A stretch of 64,000 nucleotides of DNA from Pseudonocardia xinjiangensis (GCF_012911925.1 NZ_JAAXKY010000006.1:1-64000); one strand, 5' to 3'; counted from the first letter of the stretch, positions 1-11,942 are shown. The notes: generated by a model from the sequence alone, not told the origin. Translations and numbers: made by a program.

Positions 1-39
1 GGTGTGGGGGGTTGGGGCGGTCCGCGTAGCGTTCCCCGC

Positions 40-753
40 GTGAGCCGCGCCGACCTCGACAAGGATCCGCACGACGTCGCCGCGATGTTCGACGGCGTCG
101 CGCGCCGCTACGACCTCACCAACACCGTGCTCACCGCCGGGCAGGACCGGCGGTGGCGGGCCCGCACGCGGGAGGCGCTGCAGCTGCGGCCGGGGGACCG
201 GGTGCTCGATCTCGCCGCGGGCACCGCCGTGTCGACGGTGGAGCTGACCCGTTCCGGTGCCTGGTGCGTGGCGGCCGACTTCTCGCTGGGGATGCTCCAG
301 GCGGGTGCCCACCGTGCGGTGCCGAAGGTGGCGGCCGACGCGTTGCACCTGCCGTTCCGGGACGCCGCCTTCGACGCGGTGACGATCTCGTTCGGGCTGC
401 GCAACGTCGCCGATCCCGATGCCGCCCTCGCCGAGCTGGCGCGGGTCACGCGGCCGGGCGGCCGGCTGGTGGTGTGCGAGTTCGGCCGTCCGACGTTCGC
501 GCCGTTCCGGGTCGCCTACCACCTGGGGCTGGAGCGGGTGCTCCCCGCGGTCGCGGAGCGCGTCTCGAGCAATCCGGAGGCCTACCGCTACCTCGGTGAG
601 TCGATCCGCGCCTGGCCCGCCCAGCCCGAGCTGGCCCGGCGCATCGCGGCTGCCGGCTGGACGCAGGTGGCCTGGCGGGACCTGGCTCTGGGGGCGGTCG
701 CCCTGCACCGGGCCCGCCGTCCGTACCGTGTCGTGGACCGTCCGGCGGGCTGA
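40..753 (+). CDS. menG: Demethylmenaquinone methyltransferase (UbiE/MenG family)
   Basis: SAM-dependent C-methyltransferase for the last step of menaquinone synthesis. The 237-aa product has motif I (VLDLAAGTA, about residues 55-63) and the family signature [18 protein letters not shown] followed by RPGG. The GTG at 40 is preferred because the product then begins [16 protein letters not shown] as in actinobacterial MenG. An upstream in-frame GTG at 4 adds a Gly/Pro-rich stretch unlike the family. It sits next to a MenJ-type reductase and the nuo operon, whose electron acceptor is menaquinone. Confidence 0.9.
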   Translation: MSRADLDKDPHDVAAMFDGVARRYDLTNTVLTAGQDRRWRARTREALQLRPGDRVLDLAAGTAVSTVELTRSGAWCVAADFSLGMLQAGAHRAVPKVAADALHLPFRDAAFDAVTISFGLRNVADPDAALAELARVTRPGGRLVVCEFGRPTFAPFRVAYHLGLERVLPAVAERVSSNPEAYRYLGESIRAWPAQPELARRIAAAGWTQVAWRDLALGAVALHRARRPYRVVDRPAG

Positions 754-844
754 CGCTGCCGATGTTGAACGCCCGGCGCAGTCGATCTGCGGCGTCGGGG
801 AGGCGCCGCCCGGGTGGCGGACGCGCGCTCACTCGCCCGGGTGC

Positions 845-888
845 ATAGACTCCGTAAGACTTCGTGAATCTGTTCACAAGGAGCCGTT
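845..888 (+). promoter_or_regulatory. Upstream region of the MenJ gene with a CRP-like palindrome
   Basis: The 135-bp gap after menG ends with GTGA-ATCTGT-TCAC (864-877), an exact GTGA-N6-TCAC core as bound by CRP/GlxR-type regulators. It lies just upstream of the AAGGAG ribosome site (878-883) and the TTG start at 889. A possible -10 (TAGACT, about 846-851) lies before it. Regulation is inferred from the palindrome only. Confidence 0.5.
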
Positions 889-2199
889 TTGGTCGCGCCC
901 GAACCCACCACCGTCGGCGGGCGACCGGATGCCGACGCCGACGTCATCGTCGTCGGTGCCGGTCCCGCCGGGTCCACCGCCGCTGCATACCTCTCACGTG
1001 CCGGTCTCGACGTGCTCCTCCTGGAGAAATCGACGTTCCCGCGGCCGAAGGTCTGCGGCGACGGCTTCACGCCCCGCGGCATGAAGCAGCTGATCGACCT
1101 GGGCATCGACTGCTCGGAGAGCAACGGCTGGCTGCACAACAAGGGCCTGCGGGTGGTGGGTGGCGGCGTCACCCTCGAGCTGGAGTGGCCCACCCTCGCG
1201 AGCTTCCCGAACTTCGGTGCCGTCCGGCCCCGGCAGGACTTCGACGAGCTGCTCGTGCGCCACGCCGAGAAGTCCGGCGCGCGGCTGCACGAGGACACCA
1301 CGGTCACCGAGGCCCTCACCGACCCGCGGACGGGCCGGGTCACCGGCGTGGCCGGCATGGTCGGCAAGGGCAAGGACCGCCGCCCGGTCTCTTACCGGGC
1401 GCCGCTCACCCTCGCGTGCGACGGCGTGAGCGCCCGGCTCGCGTTGAGCCTCGGGATGGCCAAGCGCGACGACCGGCCGATGGGGGTGGCCGTCCGCCGG
1501 TACTACAACAGTCCCCGCACGCACGACGACTTCCTCGAGAGCCACCTCGAGCTGTGGGACCGCTCGAACCCGGCCGACCCCAAGCTGCTGCCGGGCTACG
1601 GCTGGATCTTCGGGATGGGCGACGGCACGTCGAACGTCGGGCTCGGGATCCTGTCCACGAGCAAGGCCTACGGGTCGACCGACTACCGGGCGCTACTGAA
1701 GTCCTGGCTCGACGGGACCCCGGAGGAGTGGGGCTTCCGCGACGGGAACGCGGTGGGCAGCGTCGGCGGGGCGGCCCTGCCGATGGGCTTCAACCGCACC
1801 CCGCACTACCGCCCCGGCCTGCTGCTCGTCGGCGACGCGGGCGGCATGGTCAACCCGTTCAACGGGGAGGGCATCGCCTACGCGATGGAGTCGGCGGCGA
1901 TCGCGTCCCGGTGCGCGGTGCAGGCGCTGGCCCGCTCGGGCGCGTCGGCGGAGGCGGCACTGGCCGGCTATCCGGTCGCGATGAGCCAGGCGCTGGGCGG
2001 TTACTACCGAATCGGCAACGTCTTCTCGAAGCTCATCGGGAACCCGTCGGTGATGGGCCTGGCCACGAAGTACGGTCTGCCGCGCGTGACCTTGATGCGC
2101 TTCATCCTCAAGCTGCTCGCCAACCTCTACGACCCGAAGGACGGGGGCGTGAGCGACCGGGTCATCACCACGATGACCAGGCTCGCACCGAGTTTGTAG
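889..2199 (+). CDS. menJ: FAD-dependent geranylgeranyl reductase family protein (menaquinone reductase, MenJ-like)
   Basis: A 436-aa flavoprotein predicted to saturate one isoprene unit of the menaquinone side chain. Residues 23-28 (GAGPAG) form the dinucleotide-binding fold, followed by an acidic strand end (LLLEKS) and the family stretch KVCGDGFTPRGM. The second FAD motif is LLLVGDAGGMVNPFNGEGI at about residues 309-327. The start is TTG at 889, supported by AAGGAG five bases upstream. The order menG, menJ, polyprenyl synthase matches the mycobacterial Rv0558-Rv0562 neighbourhood, here with nuo inserted. Substrate assignment is by family and context; plain geranylgeranyl reductase is the alternative. 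Confidence 0.82.
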   Translation: MVAPEPTTVGGRPDADADVIVVGAGPAGSTAAAYLSRAGLDVLLLEKSTFPRPKVCGDGFTPRGMKQLIDLGIDCSESNGWLHNKGLRVVGGGVTLELEWPTLASFPNFGAVRPRQDFDELLVRHAEKSGARLHEDTTVTEALTDPRTGRVTGVAGMVGKGKDRRPVSYRAPLTLACDGVSARLALSLGMAKRDDRPMGVAVRRYYNSPRTHDDFLESHLELWDRSNPADPKLLPGYGWIFGMGDGTSNVGLGILSTSKAYGSTDYRALLKSWLDGTPEEWGFRDGNAVGSVGGAALPMGFNRTPHYRPGLLLVGDAGGMVNPFNGEGIAYAMESAAIASRCAVQALARSGASAEAALAGYPVAMSQALGGYYRIGNVFSKLIGNPSVMGLATKYGLPRVTLMRFILKLLANLYDPKDGGVSDRVITTMTRLAPSL

Positions 2200-2304
2200 T
2201 ACTAAGGCATGCCTGGCTCCGGCCAGGGCCGCGCCCCGACTTAGTGTCGCGAGCGGTGTCTGACCAGGAAGAGTCCGCTACTAGTAGACGACAGGGCTGA
2301 ACGG
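2200..2304 (+). promoter_or_regulatory. Gap between menJ and nuoA
   Basis: The gap holds a small hairpin CCTGGC/GCCAGG (2212-2227) without a T-run and a 10-bp palindrome CTACTAGTAG (2278-2287) just before nuoA. No convincing -35/-10 pair is visible, so nuo may be read through from menJ or may use a weak promoter here. Confidence 0.3.
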
Positions 2305-2670
2305 ATGCTCGATCCTTACCTCCCGCTGGTGCTGATGTTCGCCCTGGCCGGTGCGTTCGCGCTGTTCTCGGTGACGGCCGCGCCCTACATCGGGCCGCGG
2401 CGCTACAACCGGGCGAAGCTCGACGCCTACGAGTGCGGCATCGAGCCTTCACCCCAGCCCGTCGTGGGTGGTGGCCGCATGCCGGTCGCCTACTACCTGA
2501 CGGCGATGCTGTTCATCCTGTTCGACATCGAGATGGTCTTCCTCTATCCGTTCGCGGTCAGCGCCGATGCGCTCGGACTGTTCGGGCTGGTGGAGATCGT
2601 GCTGTTCATCGTCACGGTCGGCTTCGCCTACGTATACGTGTGGCGGCGCGGCGGACTGGATTGGAACTGA
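2305..2670 (+). CDS. nuoA: NADH-quinone oxidoreductase subunit A
   Basis: Small membrane subunit of respiratory complex I, 121 aa, with three predicted membrane helices. The conserved loop contains DAYECGIEP (the Cys lies in the quinone-site loop) and [14 protein letters not shown]. It is the first of fourteen nuo genes in standard A-N order. The ribosome site upstream is weak (CAGGG). Confidence 0.95.
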   Translation: MLDPYLPLVLMFALAGAFALFSVTAAPYIGPRRYNRAKLDAYECGIEPSPQPVVGGGRMPVAYYLTAMLFILFDIEMVFLYPFAVSADALGLFGLVEIVLFIVTVGFAYVYVWRRGGLDWN

Positions 2671-2671
2671 G

Positions 2672-3223
2672 ATGGGTCTGGAAGAGCACCTGCCCAGCGG
2701 CGTACTGCTGACCAGTGTCGAGAAGCTGGTCAACTGGACCCGCAAGTCCTCGCTGTGGCCCGCCACCTTCGGGTTGGCCTGCTGCGCGATCGAGATGATG
2801 ACCACCGGGGCGCCACGGTACGACCTGGCCCGCTTCGGGATGGAGGTCTTCCGCGCCTCGCCGCGCCAGGCCGACCTGATGATCGTCGCGGGCCGGGTGA
2901 GCAACAAGATGGCTCCCGTCCTGCGCCAGATCTACGACCAGATGCCCGAGCCCCGCTGGGTGCTGGCGATGGGCGTCTGCGCCTCGTCGGGGGGCATGTT
3001 CAACAACTACGCGATCGTGCAGGGCGTCGACCACGTCGTCCCCGTCGACATGTACCTGCCCGGCTGCCCGCCGCGGCCGGAGATGCTGATGGACGCGATC
3101 CTCAAGATCCACGCCAAGATCATGGACGAGCCCCTCGGTGCCAAGCGGGCCGCTGCGCTCGCGGAGAGCGGCTACAAGACCGAGCTGGTGCCGTCCTCGA
3201 TCAAGTACGCGAAGAAGAAGTGA
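2672..3223 (+). CDS. nuoB: NADH-quinone oxidoreductase subunit B
   Basis: Peripheral-arm subunit of 183 aa that carries the terminal [4Fe-4S] cluster N2 and passes electrons to quinone. The four ligands are visible: tandem Cys37-Cys38 (LACCAIEMM), Cys in MGVCASSGG and Cys in LPGCPPRPE. The ATG at 2672 lies one base after the nuoA stop, suggesting translational coupling. The reading frame extends further upstream but that extension overlaps nuoA and looks noncoding. Confidence 0.96.
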   Translation: MGLEEHLPSGVLLTSVEKLVNWTRKSSLWPATFGLACCAIEMMTTGAPRYDLARFGMEVFRASPRQADLMIVAGRVSNKMAPVLRQIYDQMPEPRWVLAMGVCASSGGMFNNYAIVQGVDHVVPVDMYLPGCPPRPEMLMDAILKIHAKIMDEPLGAKRAAALAESGYKTELVPSSIKYAKKK

Positions 3224-3229
3224 CCGGCC

Positions 3230-4117
3230 ATGGCTGACGAGAACACCGGCACGTCCGGCACGTCCAAGGAGAGCGGCGAGCCGACCGGCGGCGCCCAGTC
3301 CTCCGCGGAGGCGAGCGGAGCCGACACCGCCGCGCAGCGCGCCGCGGGAGGCGAGCGGCCCGCGGGCGGCGAACCGGAGCAGACGGACGCGCCGATCGAC
3401 GCGCGGTCCGCCGCCGATGGCGGTGACCGGTCCACCCCGGAGGGGGGCACGCGGGTCGCGGCCCCGGCCACCCGCGAGCGCCAGGGGATGTTCGGGGTCA
3501 CCGGCTCCGGCGACACCTCCGGCTTCGGCGGGCTGCGGTTGCCCGGGCACGCCCCGGCCCCGGCCGAGCGGCCCTTCGGCGGCTGGTTCGACGAGTTCGC
3601 CGACGACTTCGCCGAGGCGCTGGCCGAGCGCGGGGTGCCGCGCGGCGCGGTGCAGCAGATCACCATCGACCGCGGCGAGATCACGTTCTACGTGCGGCGC
3701 GAGCGCATCCTCGACCTCTGCCGCACGCTGCGCGACGACGAGGGCCTGCGCTTCGAGCTGTGCTCCTCGGTGTCCGGGGTGGACTACGGCGAGGGCGTCG
3801 CTCAGCGGCTGCACGTCGTCTACCACCTGACGTCGATGACCTACCGGCGCCGTATCCGGCTGGAGGTCGCGCTCGACGTGGACGACCCGCACCTGCCGAG
3901 CGTCGTCGAGGTCTACCCGACGGCCGACTGGCACGAGCGGGAGACCTGGGACATGTTCGGCGTGATCTTCGACGGCCATCCGGCGCTCACCCGGATCCTG
4001 ATGCCGGACGACTGGGAAGGCCACCCCCAGCGCAAGGACTACCCGCTCGGCGGGATCCCGGTGGAGTACAAGGGGGCGGAGATCCCGCCTCCGGACCAGC
4101 GGCGGTCCTACACGTGA
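3230..4117 (+). CDS. nuoC: NADH-quinone oxidoreductase subunit C, with long disordered N-terminus
   Basis: The 30-kDa subunit of complex I, 295 aa. The core from about residue 110 has the family elements [35 protein letters not shown] and RKDYPLGG. The first 90 or so residues are low complexity (Gly/Thr/Glu/Ala), an extension beyond the usual length that is common in actinobacteria. It starts six bases after nuoB. Confidence 0.94.
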   Translation: MADENTGTSGTSKESGEPTGGAQSSAEASGADTAAQRAAGGERPAGGEPEQTDAPIDARSAADGGDRSTPEGGTRVAAPATRERQGMFGVTGSGDTSGFGGLRLPGHAPAPAERPFGGWFDEFADDFAEALAERGVPRGAVQQITIDRGEITFYVRRERILDLCRTLRDDEGLRFELCSSVSGVDYGEGVAQRLHVVYHLTSMTYRRRIRLEVALDVDDPHLPSVVEVYPTADWHERETWDMFGVIFDGHPALTRILMPDDWEGHPQRKDYPLGGIPVEYKGAEIPPPDQRRSYT

Positions 4118-4151
4118 CCCCCGACGACCTCATCTCCGCGGAGGCGGCGAC

Positions 4152-5486
4152 ATGACGGACATCCGTGACGACGCTCCCACGCCCGATGCGTACGCGTCGG
4201 AGCGTGAGACCACCGAGGGCACGGTCTACACCGTCACCGGTGGCGACTGGGACACGTTCCTCGACGAGGAGCACGACGACCGCATCGTCATCAACATGGG
4301 CCCGCAGCACCCGTCCACGCACGGCGTGCTGCGGCTGGTGCTGGAGCTCGAGGGCGAGACGGTGCAGCAGGCCAGGTCGGTGATCGGCTACCTGCACACC
4401 GGTATCGAGAAGAACTGCGAGTACCGCACCTGGACCCAGGGCGTCACCTTCGTGACGCGCATGGACTACCTCGCGCCGATCTTCAACGAGACCGCGTACT
4501 GCCTGGCGGTGGAGAAGCTGCTGGGCATCGAGGCGCCGCGCCGCGCGACCGTGGCCCGGGTGCTGCTCATGGAGCTCACGCGCATCGGCTCGCACCTGGT
4601 GTGCCTGGCCACCGGCGGGATGGAGCTGGGCGCGCTCACCGGTATGACGGCGGGCTTCCGGGAGCGCGAGGAGGTGCTGCACCTGCTCGAGTTCCTCACC
4701 GGCCTGCGGATGAACCACGCGTTCGTCCGGCCCGGTGGTCTCGCACAGGACCTCCCCGACGGCTGGGAGCAGAAGGTCGCCGAGTTCGTCGCGCTGATGC
4801 GCACGCGGCTGCCCGACTACGACAAGCTGCTCACCGGGCAGCCGATCTGGCGCCAGCGCCTCGAGAAGGTCGGTTACCTGCCGCTGGACGGGTGTCTCGC
4901 GCTCGGCGCCACCGGGCCGATCCTGCGCGCGGCGGGGCTGCCGTGGGACCTGCGCAAGGTGGAGCCCTACTGCGGCTACGAGGAGTACGACTTCGAGGTC
5001 CCCACGGCCACCGAGGCGGACTGCTACGCCCGCTACCGGCTGCGGGTCGCGGAGATCCACGAGTCGCTGAAGATCATCGAGCAGGCCGCCCAGAAGATGG
5101 AGCCCGGCCCGGTCATGGTCGAGGACCGCAAGGTCGCCTGGCCTGCGCAGCTCTCGATCGGCTCGGACGGGATGGGCAACAGCCTCGAGCACGTCCGCAA
5201 GATCATGGGTCAGTCGATGGAGTCGCTGATCCATCACTTCAAGCTGGTCACCGAGGGCTTCTCGGTGCCGGCCGGCCAGGTGTACGTACCGATCGAGTCG
5301 CCCCGCGGTGAGCTGGGCTACCACCTGGTGTCCGACGGGGGTACGCGCCCGGTGCGTGTCCACGTCCGCGACCCCAGCTTCGTGAACCTGCAGACGATGC
5401 CGGCGATGAGCGAGGGCGGCATGGTGGCGGACGTCATCGCGGCCGTCGCGTCGATCGACCCGGTCATGGGAGGCGTGGACCGATGA
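4152..5486 (+). CDS. nuoD: NADH-quinone oxidoreductase subunit D
   Basis: The 49-kDa subunit of complex I, 444 aa, which forms the quinone-binding cavity with NuoB. It contains [15 protein letters not shown] near residue 50 (quinone-site His), the [18 protein letters not shown] stretch and the C-terminal [18 protein letters not shown]. The last bases overlap nuoE as ATGA. Confidence 0.96.
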   Translation: MTDIRDDAPTPDAYASERETTEGTVYTVTGGDWDTFLDEEHDDRIVINMGPQHPSTHGVLRLVLELEGETVQQARSVIGYLHTGIEKNCEYRTWTQGVTFVTRMDYLAPIFNETAYCLAVEKLLGIEAPRRATVARVLLMELTRIGSHLVCLATGGMELGALTGMTAGFREREEVLHLLEFLTGLRMNHAFVRPGGLAQDLPDGWEQKVAEFVALMRTRLPDYDKLLTGQPIWRQRLEKVGYLPLDGCLALGATGPILRAAGLPWDLRKVEPYCGYEEYDFEVPTATEADCYARYRLRVAEIHESLKIIEQAAQKMEPGPVMVEDRKVAWPAQLSIGSDGMGNSLEHVRKIMGQSMESLIHHFKLVTEGFSVPAGQVYVPIESPRGELGYHLVSDGGTRPVRVHVRDPSFVNLQTMPAMSEGGMVADVIAAVASIDPVMGGVDR

Positions 5487-6286
5487 CAACGCCGGAAGGC
5501 ACGCCCGAGGCGAACGGCCGGCCGGCCGCGCCGGAGGAGGTCGTGTGGGAGGCGGTGGCGCAGGAGCCGTCACCCGTCTCACCGGTCTTCGACGAGGTGA
5601 CCCGCCAGCGGACGAAGGAGATCATCGCTCGCTACCCACAGTCACGATCGGCACTCCTCCCGTTGCTGCACCTCGTGCAGTCGGTGGAGGGTTTCGTCAG
5701 CCAGGACGGGATCCGCTACTGCGCTGAAGCGTTGGAACTGACGACCGCCGAGGTCTCCGCGGTAGCCACCTTCTACACAATGTACAAGCGCAGCCCGTGC
5801 GGAGAACACCTGGTCAGCGTGTGTACGAACACACTCTGCGCCGTGCTGGGTGGCGACGCGATCTACAAGCGGCTCAGCGAGAAGCTCGGCGTCGGCCACG
5901 AGGAGACGGCGGGCGAGCCGGGCACCCCGGGTTCGATCACGCTCGAGCACGCGGAGTGCCTGGCGGCCTGCGACCTGGGCCCGGTGCTGCAGGTCAACTA
6001 CGAGTACTTCGACAACCTCACGCTTGAGTCGGCGGAGGCGCTGGTGGACGCGCTGCAGCGCGGCGAGCGGCCGGCGCCCACCCGCGGGGCACCACTCACC
6101 GACCTCAAGACCGTGGAGCTCGAGCTGGCCGGGATCTTCCCCGACCTGGAGCGCAGCGTCGAAGGCCCCTCGACCGCACCGGAGACGGTGCGCGGCGCGC
6201 AGCTGGCGGCCGACCGCGGCTGGGTCGCCCCGCCGATGCCCGACGCCCCACCGGCCTTGCCGGACCTCCCGGAGAAGAAGTCATGA
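5483..6286 (+). CDS. nuoE: NADH-quinone oxidoreductase subunit E
   Basis: The 24-kDa subunit of the NADH dehydrogenase module, 267 aa. It binds a [2Fe-2S] cluster through Cys114-x4-Cys119 (CTNTLC) and Cys159-x3-Cys163 (CLAAC), the thioredoxin-like ferredoxin pattern. A C-terminal tail of about 60 residues is rich in Pro and Ala. It overlaps nuoD and nuoF by four bases each. Confidence 0.95.
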   Translation: MTTPEGTPEANGRPAAPEEVVWEAVAQEPSPVSPVFDEVTRQRTKEIIARYPQSRSALLPLLHLVQSVEGFVSQDGIRYCAEALELTTAEVSAVATFYTMYKRSPCGEHLVSVCTNTLCAVLGGDAIYKRLSEKLGVGHEETAGEPGTPGSITLEHAECLAACDLGPVLQVNYEYFDNLTLESAEALVDALQRGERPAPTRGAPLTDLKTVELELAGIFPDLERSVEGPSTAPETVRGAQLAADRGWVAPPMPDAPPALPDLPEKKS

Positions 6287-7626
6287 CCGCTGCACAGACC
6301 AACCCGCCGGCGCCCGACCCGCTCACCCCGGTGCTCACCCGGCGCTGGCTGTCGCCCCGCTCGTGGTCGATCGACACCTACGAACAGCTGGAGGGCTACC
6401 AGGCCCTCCGGTCCGCGCTCGCCGCGCACCCCGACCAGCTGATCCAGCTGGTGAAGGACTCCGGTCTGCGCGGGCGTGGCGGTGCGGGCTTCCCCACGGG
6501 GATGAAGTGGAGCTTCATCCCGCAGGGGCCCACCGGGCCGGGCGCCAAGCCCAAGTACCTCGTGGTCAACGCCGACGAGGGCGAGCCGGGCACCTGCAAG
6601 GACATCCCGACGATGATGGCGGACCCCCACTCCCTGGTGGAGGGTTGCATCATCACCTGCTACGCGATCCGCTCGAACTTCTGCGCGATCTACGTGCGTG
6701 GCGAGGCGCTGCACTGCATCCGCCGGGTGCGCCGTGCGGTGGAGGAGGCCTACGCCAAGGGCTACCTGGGCAAGGACATCCTCGGCTCCGGCTTCGACCT
6801 GGACATCGTGGTGCACGCCGGCGCCGGTGCGTACATCTGCGGCGAGGAGACGGCGCTGCTCGACTCGCTCGAAGGTCGTCGCGGTCAACCGCGCCTCAAG
6901 CCTCCGTTCCCGGCCACGTCCGGTCTGTACGCATCGCCCACTGTGGTCAACAACGTGGAGACCATCGCCTCGGTTCCCGCGATCGTGCAGGGCGGCAGCG
7001 ACTGGTTCCGCAGCATGGGCTCGGAGAAGAGCCCCGGCCCGAAGATCTACTCGGTGTCCGGGCACGTCGAGCGGCCCGGCCAGTACGAGGCGCCGCTGGG
7101 CATCACGCTGCGGCAGCTGCTGGATCTCGCGGGCGGGATGAAGGACGGGATCCCACTCAAGTTCTGGACGCCGGGCGGCTCGTCCACCCCACTGTTCACC
7201 GCCGAGCACCTCGACGTCCCGCTGGACTTCGAGGGCGCGGCAGCGGCCGGGTCGATGCTGGGCACCACCGCGGTGCAGGTCTTCAACGAGACCGTGTCCG
7301 TGCCGTGGGCGGTGATGAAGTGGACCGAGTTCTACAAGCACGAGTCCTGCGGCAAGTGCACGCCGTGCCGCGAGGGCACCTACTGGCTCGTCCAGATCCT
7401 CGAGCGCATGGTGCACGGCGAGGGCACCGAGGCCGACGTCGAGACGATGCTCGACATCTGCGACAACATCCTGGGCCGCTCGTTCTGCGCACTGGGTGAC
7501 GGTGCGACCAGCCCGATCACCAGCGGCATCAAGTACTTCCGCCAGGAGTTCCTGGACCTGATCGCCGCCCAACCCGCGGTGGCACGTCCGGAGCAGCTGG
7601 CCGAGCTGACCGGAGCCACGGCATGA
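6283..7626 (+). CDS. nuoF: NADH-quinone oxidoreductase subunit F
   Basis: The 51-kDa flavoprotein, 447 aa, which binds NADH, FMN and a [4Fe-4S] cluster. Motifs are [13 protein letters not shown] (residues 64-76), [12 protein letters not shown] (FMN), [14 protein letters not shown] and the cluster motif [13 protein letters not shown] near residues 355-362. ATGA overlaps join it to nuoE and nuoG. Confidence 0.96.
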   Translation: MTAAQTNPPAPDPLTPVLTRRWLSPRSWSIDTYEQLEGYQALRSALAAHPDQLIQLVKDSGLRGRGGAGFPTGMKWSFIPQGPTGPGAKPKYLVVNADEGEPGTCKDIPTMMADPHSLVEGCIITCYAIRSNFCAIYVRGEALHCIRRVRRAVEEAYAKGYLGKDILGSGFDLDIVVHAGAGAYICGEETALLDSLEGRRGQPRLKPPFPATSGLYASPTVVNNVETIASVPAIVQGGSDWFRSMGSEKSPGPKIYSVSGHVERPGQYEAPLGITLRQLLDLAGGMKDGIPLKFWTPGGSSTPLFTAEHLDVPLDFEGAAAAGSMLGTTAVQVFNETVSVPWAVMKWTEFYKHESCGKCTPCREGTYWLVQILERMVHGEGTEADVETMLDICDNILGRSFCALGDGATSPITSGIKYFRQEFLDLIAAQPAVARPEQLAELTGATA

Positions 7627-10076
7627 CAATCGCTCCCGAGGAGAAGAAGGAGGCGCGGCCCGTACCCGAGGGCCACGTCCGCCTCACGATCGACGGCCTC
7701 GAGGTCGACGCGCCCAAGGGCGAGTTGCTGATCCGCACCTGCGAGCGCCTGGGGATCATCGTCCCGCGCTTCTGCGACCACCCCCTGCTCGACCCGGCAG
7801 GCGCCTGCCGCCAGTGCCTGGTCGAGGTGGAGATGGGCGGGCGCCCGATGCCGAAGCCGCAGGCCAGCTGCACGATGACCGTGGCCGACGGCATGGTCGT
7901 CAAGACCCAGCACTCCTCTCCCGTGGCCGCGAAGGCCCAGGAGGGGGTGATGGAGCTGCTGCTCATCAACCACCCGCTGGACTGCCCGATCTGCGACAAG
8001 GGCGGCGAGTGCCCCCTGCAGAACCAGGCGATGAGCACCGGCCGCACCGACTCGCGGTTCGTCGACACCAAGCGGACGTTCCCCAAGCCGCTGCCGATCT
8101 CCACGCAGGTGCTGCTCGACCGCGAGCGCTGCGTGCTCTGCCAGCGCTGCACCCGGTTCTCCGAGGAGATCGGGGGCGACCCGTTCATCGATCTGCTCGA
8201 GCGCGGTGCGCACCAGCAGATCGGGGTGGCCGAGGACAAGCCGTTCCAGAGCTACTTCTCCGGCAACACCATCCAGATCTGCCCGGTCGGCGCGCTGACG
8301 AGTGCCGCGTACCGGTTCCGCTCCCGCCCGTTCGACCTCGTCTCCACCGACGGCGTCTGCGAGCACTGTGCGTCGGGCTGCGCCCAGCGCGTCGACACCC
8401 GGCGCGGCACGGTGCTGCGCAGGCTGGCCGGCAACGACCCGGCGGTCAACGAGGAGTGGAACTGCGACAAGGGGCGGTTCGCGTTCCGCTACCTCGGTTC
8501 GCCGGAGCGGATCACCCGTCCGATGGTCCGGGGCGCTGACGGGGTGCTCGTCGAGACCTCGTGGACCGAGGCGCTCACGGCCGCGGCAGAGGGCCTCACC
8601 GCCGCCCGTGAGGGTGGCATCGGGGTGCTCGCGGGCGGCCGGCTGACCGTCGAGGACGCCTACGCGTACGGCAAGTTCGCCCGCGTGGCGGCGCACACCA
8701 ACGACGTCGACTTCCGGGCCCGGCCGCACTCGGCCGAGGAGCTGGAGTTCCTGGCGGCGCACGTCGTCGGCCAGGGCCCCGAGGTGCTCGACTACGCCCG
8801 GCTGGAGGCCGCGCCCGCGGTCCTGTGCGTGGCGTTCGAGCCGGAGGAGGAGTCGCCGATCGTCTTCCTCCGCCTGCGCAAGGCGGCCCGCAAGCACGGC
8901 CAGCAGGTGTTCCACCTCGGCCAGTGGACCACTCCGGCCGTCGCGCGCACCTCGCGCGACACCGGGGCCGCGTCCCCGGCGGCCAAGGACAACCTCGTCC
9001 GCTCGGTCCCGGGCGCCGAGGCTGCCGTGCTCGCCGAGCTCCCGGAGCACGTCGTCGCCGCGCTCACCGGTGGCGGCGTGATCCTCGTGGGGGAGCGCGC
9101 AGCCGAGGTGCCGGGCCTGTACTCCGCGGTGTCGGCGCTGGCCGCCCGCACCGGTGCCGTCGTCGGCTGGGTGCCGCGCCGGGCCGGTGAGCGCGGTGCG
9201 CTCGACGCCGGTGCCGTCCCCACGCTGCTGCCCGGCGGCCGCCCGGTCACCGACGCTGCCGCGCGTGCCGAGATCGAGGCGGCCTGGGGCCTGGCGGCCG
9301 GAACGCTGCCCACCGCCCCGGGCCGCGACACCGACGAGATCCTGGCGGCCGCCGCGATCGGCGAGCTGGCCGCGCTGGTGGTCGGCGGGCTCGACCCGCA
9401 CGACCTCGCCGACCCGGCCGCCGCCCTCGCCGGGCTGCGGGAGGTCGGGTTCCTGGTGAGCCTGGAGATGCACACCTCGGCGGTCACGGAGCTGGCCGAC
9501 GTCGTGCTGCCGGTGGCTCCGGACGCCCAGCGGTCCGGCAGCTACCTGAACTGGGAGGGCAGGCGCCGCGAGTTCACGCCAGCCCTCGACGCGAGCGGCG
9601 TGCTCCCGGACTGCCGCGTGCTCGACACGCTGGCCGTGGAGATGGACGCCGACCTGTTCACGCAGACGCCCGCCGCCGCGGCCGGTGAGCTGGGCCGGCT
9701 CGGGCTCGGCGCCCGGACGGCTGCGGCGGCGCCGTCGGTGCCGCCGGTGGAGCCGCTGCGCCCGGCCTTCGGGCAGGCGGTGCTCGCGACCTGGCGCCAG
9801 CTGGTGGACGACGCGGCCCTGGCCGTCGACGAGCCCGCACTGGCGGGCACGGCACGACCGGCGTTCGCGCGGGTCAACGCGGCCACGGCCGAGCGGCTCG
9901 GCCTCGTCGAGGGGCAGCCGGCCACGGTGCGCACCGACCGCGGTGCGGTCACCCTGCCGGTGGCGCTGGCCGATCTACCCGACGGTGTGGTGTGGCTGCC
10001 GGGCAACTCCGACGGCAGCCGCGTCCGCAGCGTTCTCGGAGCAGGTCACGGTGACCTCGTGGGGGTGACGGCATGA
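7623..10076 (+). CDS. nuoG: NADH-quinone oxidoreductase subunit G
   Basis: The 75-kDa iron-sulfur subunit, 817 aa. The N-terminal [2Fe-2S] domain shows [20 protein letters not shown]. Next is the His-Cys3 cluster region around [19 protein letters not shown], then [13 protein letters not shown] and [13 protein letters not shown] molybdopterin-oxidoreductase-like domain follows with [18 protein letters not shown]. It overlaps both neighbours by four bases. Confidence 0.95.
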   Translation: MTIAPEEKKEARPVPEGHVRLTIDGLEVDAPKGELLIRTCERLGIIVPRFCDHPLLDPAGACRQCLVEVEMGGRPMPKPQASCTMTVADGMVVKTQHSSPVAAKAQEGVMELLLINHPLDCPICDKGGECPLQNQAMSTGRTDSRFVDTKRTFPKPLPISTQVLLDRERCVLCQRCTRFSEEIGGDPFIDLLERGAHQQIGVAEDKPFQSYFSGNTIQICPVGALTSAAYRFRSRPFDLVSTDGVCEHCASGCAQRVDTRRGTVLRRLAGNDPAVNEEWNCDKGRFAFRYLGSPERITRPMVRGADGVLVETSWTEALTAAAEGLTAAREGGIGVLAGGRLTVEDAYAYGKFARVAAHTNDVDFRARPHSAEELEFLAAHVVGQGPEVLDYARLEAAPAVLCVAFEPEEESPIVFLRLRKAARKHGQQVFHLGQWTTPAVARTSRDTGAASPAAKDNLVRSVPGAEAAVLAELPEHVVAALTGGGVILVGERAAEVPGLYSAVSALAARTGAVVGWVPRRAGERGALDAGAVPTLLPGGRPVTDAAARAEIEAAWGLAAGTLPTAPGRDTDEILAAAAIGELAALVVGGLDPHDLADPAAALAGLREVGFLVSLEMHTSAVTELADVVLPVAPDAQRSGSYLNWEGRRREFTPALDASGVLPDCRVLDTLAVEMDADLFTQTPAAAAGELGRLGLGARTAAAAPSVPPVEPLRPAFGQAVLATWRQLVDDAALAVDEPALAGTARPAFARVNAATAERLGLVEGQPATVRTDRGAVTLPVALADLPDGVVWLPGNSDGSRVRSVLGAGHGDLVGVTA

Positions 10077-11407
10077 CCACCATCCAGCTGCTCGCGCAGG
10101 CGCCGGGTGGGATGACCCGCACCCAGCAGCTGCTGGCCGACGACCCGATCTGGCTGGTGCTGCTCAAGGTGGTGGCGCTGTTCGCCATCGGCGTGGTGCT
10201 CACCCTGTTCATGATCAACCTCGAGCGCAAGGTGGTGGGCCGGATGCAGCAGCGTCCCGGCCCGAACCGGACGGGCCCGGGTGGCTGGCTGCAGAGCCTC
10301 GCCGACGGGCTCAAGCTGGCGTTCAAGGAAGACATCATGCCGGTGATGGCCGACAAGCGGGTGTACTTCATCGCCCCGGTCATCTCGACGATCCCGGCGT
10401 TCGTGGCGTTCTCGGTGATCCCGTTCGGCGGCGAGGTCTCGATCTTCGGCGAGCCGACCGTCCTGCAGCTGGTGGACCTCCCCGTCGGGGTGCTGGTCGT
10501 GCTCGCCTGCAGCTCCATCGGTGTCTACGGGATCGTGCTCGGCGGCTGGGCCTCGGGTTCCCCGTACCCCCTGCTCGCCGCGCTGCGCAGCGCGGCGCAG
10601 GTGATCTCCTACGAGATCGCGCTCGGCCTCTCGATCGTCGGCGTGATCCTCTACGCCGGGTCGCTGTCCACGGCCGACATCGTGGCGTCCCAGAGCAGCG
10701 GGTGGTATCTGCTGCTGCTGGCGCCCAGCTTCGTGGTGTTCGTGATCGCGATGGTCGGGGAGACCAACCGGGCGCCGTTCGACCTGCCGGAGGCGGAGTC
10801 GGAGCTGGTGGGCGGGTTCCACACCGAGTACTCGTCGCTGAAGTTCGCGCTGTTCTTCCTGGCCGAGTACGTCAACATGGTCACCGTCTCGGCGATGGCC
10901 ACCACGCTGTTCCTGGGCGGTGGGCAGTGGCCGTGGCCGCTGTCGTTCCTCAACGCCAACGGCTGGCTGCAGTTCGTCGCGTTCCTGATCAAGACGTTCA
11001 TCTTCCTGTTCGTCTTCATCTGGCTGCGCGGCACGCTGCCCCGCCTGCGCTACGACCAGTTCATGCGGCTGGGCTGGAAGGTGCTGGTCCCGGGCAGCCT
11101 GCTGTGGATCCTGACGATCTTCGCGATCCGCACCTACCGCACCAGCGGCGCCGGCAACGTCACCACGTTGCTGGTGGCGGTGGGGATCGGGCTCGCCGTG
11201 GTGCTGGTGGTGGCGTTCCTGGTGCCCGACCGGCAGGTCGAGGAGCCGGTGATCGAGCTGGCCTCCGACTACCCGGTGCCGCCGATCGACCTCGCCGTGC
11301 CCACACCGTCACGACACAAGCTCCGCGCCCGCCCGGTGGACGCCGGGCAGGTGCGGGAGCCGGCCCTGACCGGTGGTTCCGCTGCCAAGGAGACCGACGA
11401 TGTTTGA
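10073..11407 (+). CDS. nuoH: NADH-quinone oxidoreductase subunit H
   Basis: Membrane subunit of 444 aa at the junction of the two arms. It contains [19 protein letters not shown], the acidic loop [18 protein letters not shown] and [17 protein letters not shown]. Eight or nine hydrophobic helices are apparent. The C-terminal 80 residues are a polar extension. The gene overlaps nuoI by eight bases. Confidence 0.95.
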   Translation: MTTIQLLAQAPGGMTRTQQLLADDPIWLVLLKVVALFAIGVVLTLFMINLERKVVGRMQQRPGPNRTGPGGWLQSLADGLKLAFKEDIMPVMADKRVYFIAPVISTIPAFVAFSVIPFGGEVSIFGEPTVLQLVDLPVGVLVVLACSSIGVYGIVLGGWASGSPYPLLAALRSAAQVISYEIALGLSIVGVILYAGSLSTADIVASQSSGWYLLLLAPSFVVFVIAMVGETNRAPFDLPEAESELVGGFHTEYSSLKFALFFLAEYVNMVTVSAMATTLFLGGGQWPWPLSFLNANGWLQFVAFLIKTFIFLFVFIWLRGTLPRLRYDQFMRLGWKVLVPGSLLWILTIFAIRTYRTSGAGNVTTLLVAVGIGLAVVLVVAFLVPDRQVEEPVIELASDYPVPPIDLAVPTPSRHKLRARPVDAGQVREPALTGGSAAKETDDV

Positions 11408-11942
11408 GTTCTTCAAGGGCTTCGGTGTCACCTTCTCGACGATGTTCAAGAAGGTCGTCACCGAGGAGTACCCGGAGAACTTCCCGCCAGCCGCGCCGCG
11501 CTACCACGGCCGCCACCAGCTCAACCGCCATCCGGACGGGCTGGAGAAGTGCGTGGGGTGCGAGCTGTGCGCCTGGGCCTGCCCGGCGGACGCGATCTAC
11601 GTCGAGGGCGGCGACAACACCGAGGAGGCGCGCTACTCCCCGGGTGAGCGGTTCGGCGCGATCTACCAGATCAACTACCTGCGCTGCATCGGCTGCGGGC
11701 TGTGCATCGAGGCCTGCCCCACCCGCTCGTTGACGATGACCAACTTCTACGAGATGGCCGACGACAACCGGCAGGACCTGATCTACACGAAGGAGCAGCT
11801 GCTCGCGCCGCTGCTGCCGGGCATGGAGCAGCCGCCGCACCCGATGCGCCTCGGGAACGACGAGCAGGACTACTACGTGCAGGGCCCGACCCTGGCCCGG
11901 AAGAACCCGGAGACCGACCCGGTGGGGGAGCAGGTCAAGTGA
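11400..11942 (+). CDS. nuoI: NADH-quinone oxidoreductase subunit I
   Basis: Ferredoxin-like subunit of 180 aa with two [4Fe-4S] motifs: [17 protein letters not shown] and [18 protein letters not shown]. These are clusters N6a and N6b, carrying electrons toward NuoB. The ATG at 11400 follows an AAGGAGA site and starts inside nuoH; an upstream in-frame start would add nine noncoding residues. Confidence 0.95.
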   Translation: MFEFFKGFGVTFSTMFKKVVTEEYPENFPPAAPRYHGRHQLNRHPDGLEKCVGCELCAWACPADAIYVEGGDNTEEARYSPGERFGAIYQINYLRCIGCGLCIEACPTRSLTMTNFYEMADDNRQDLIYTKEQLLAPLLPGMEQPPHPMRLGNDEQDYYVQGPTLARKNPETDPVGEQVK

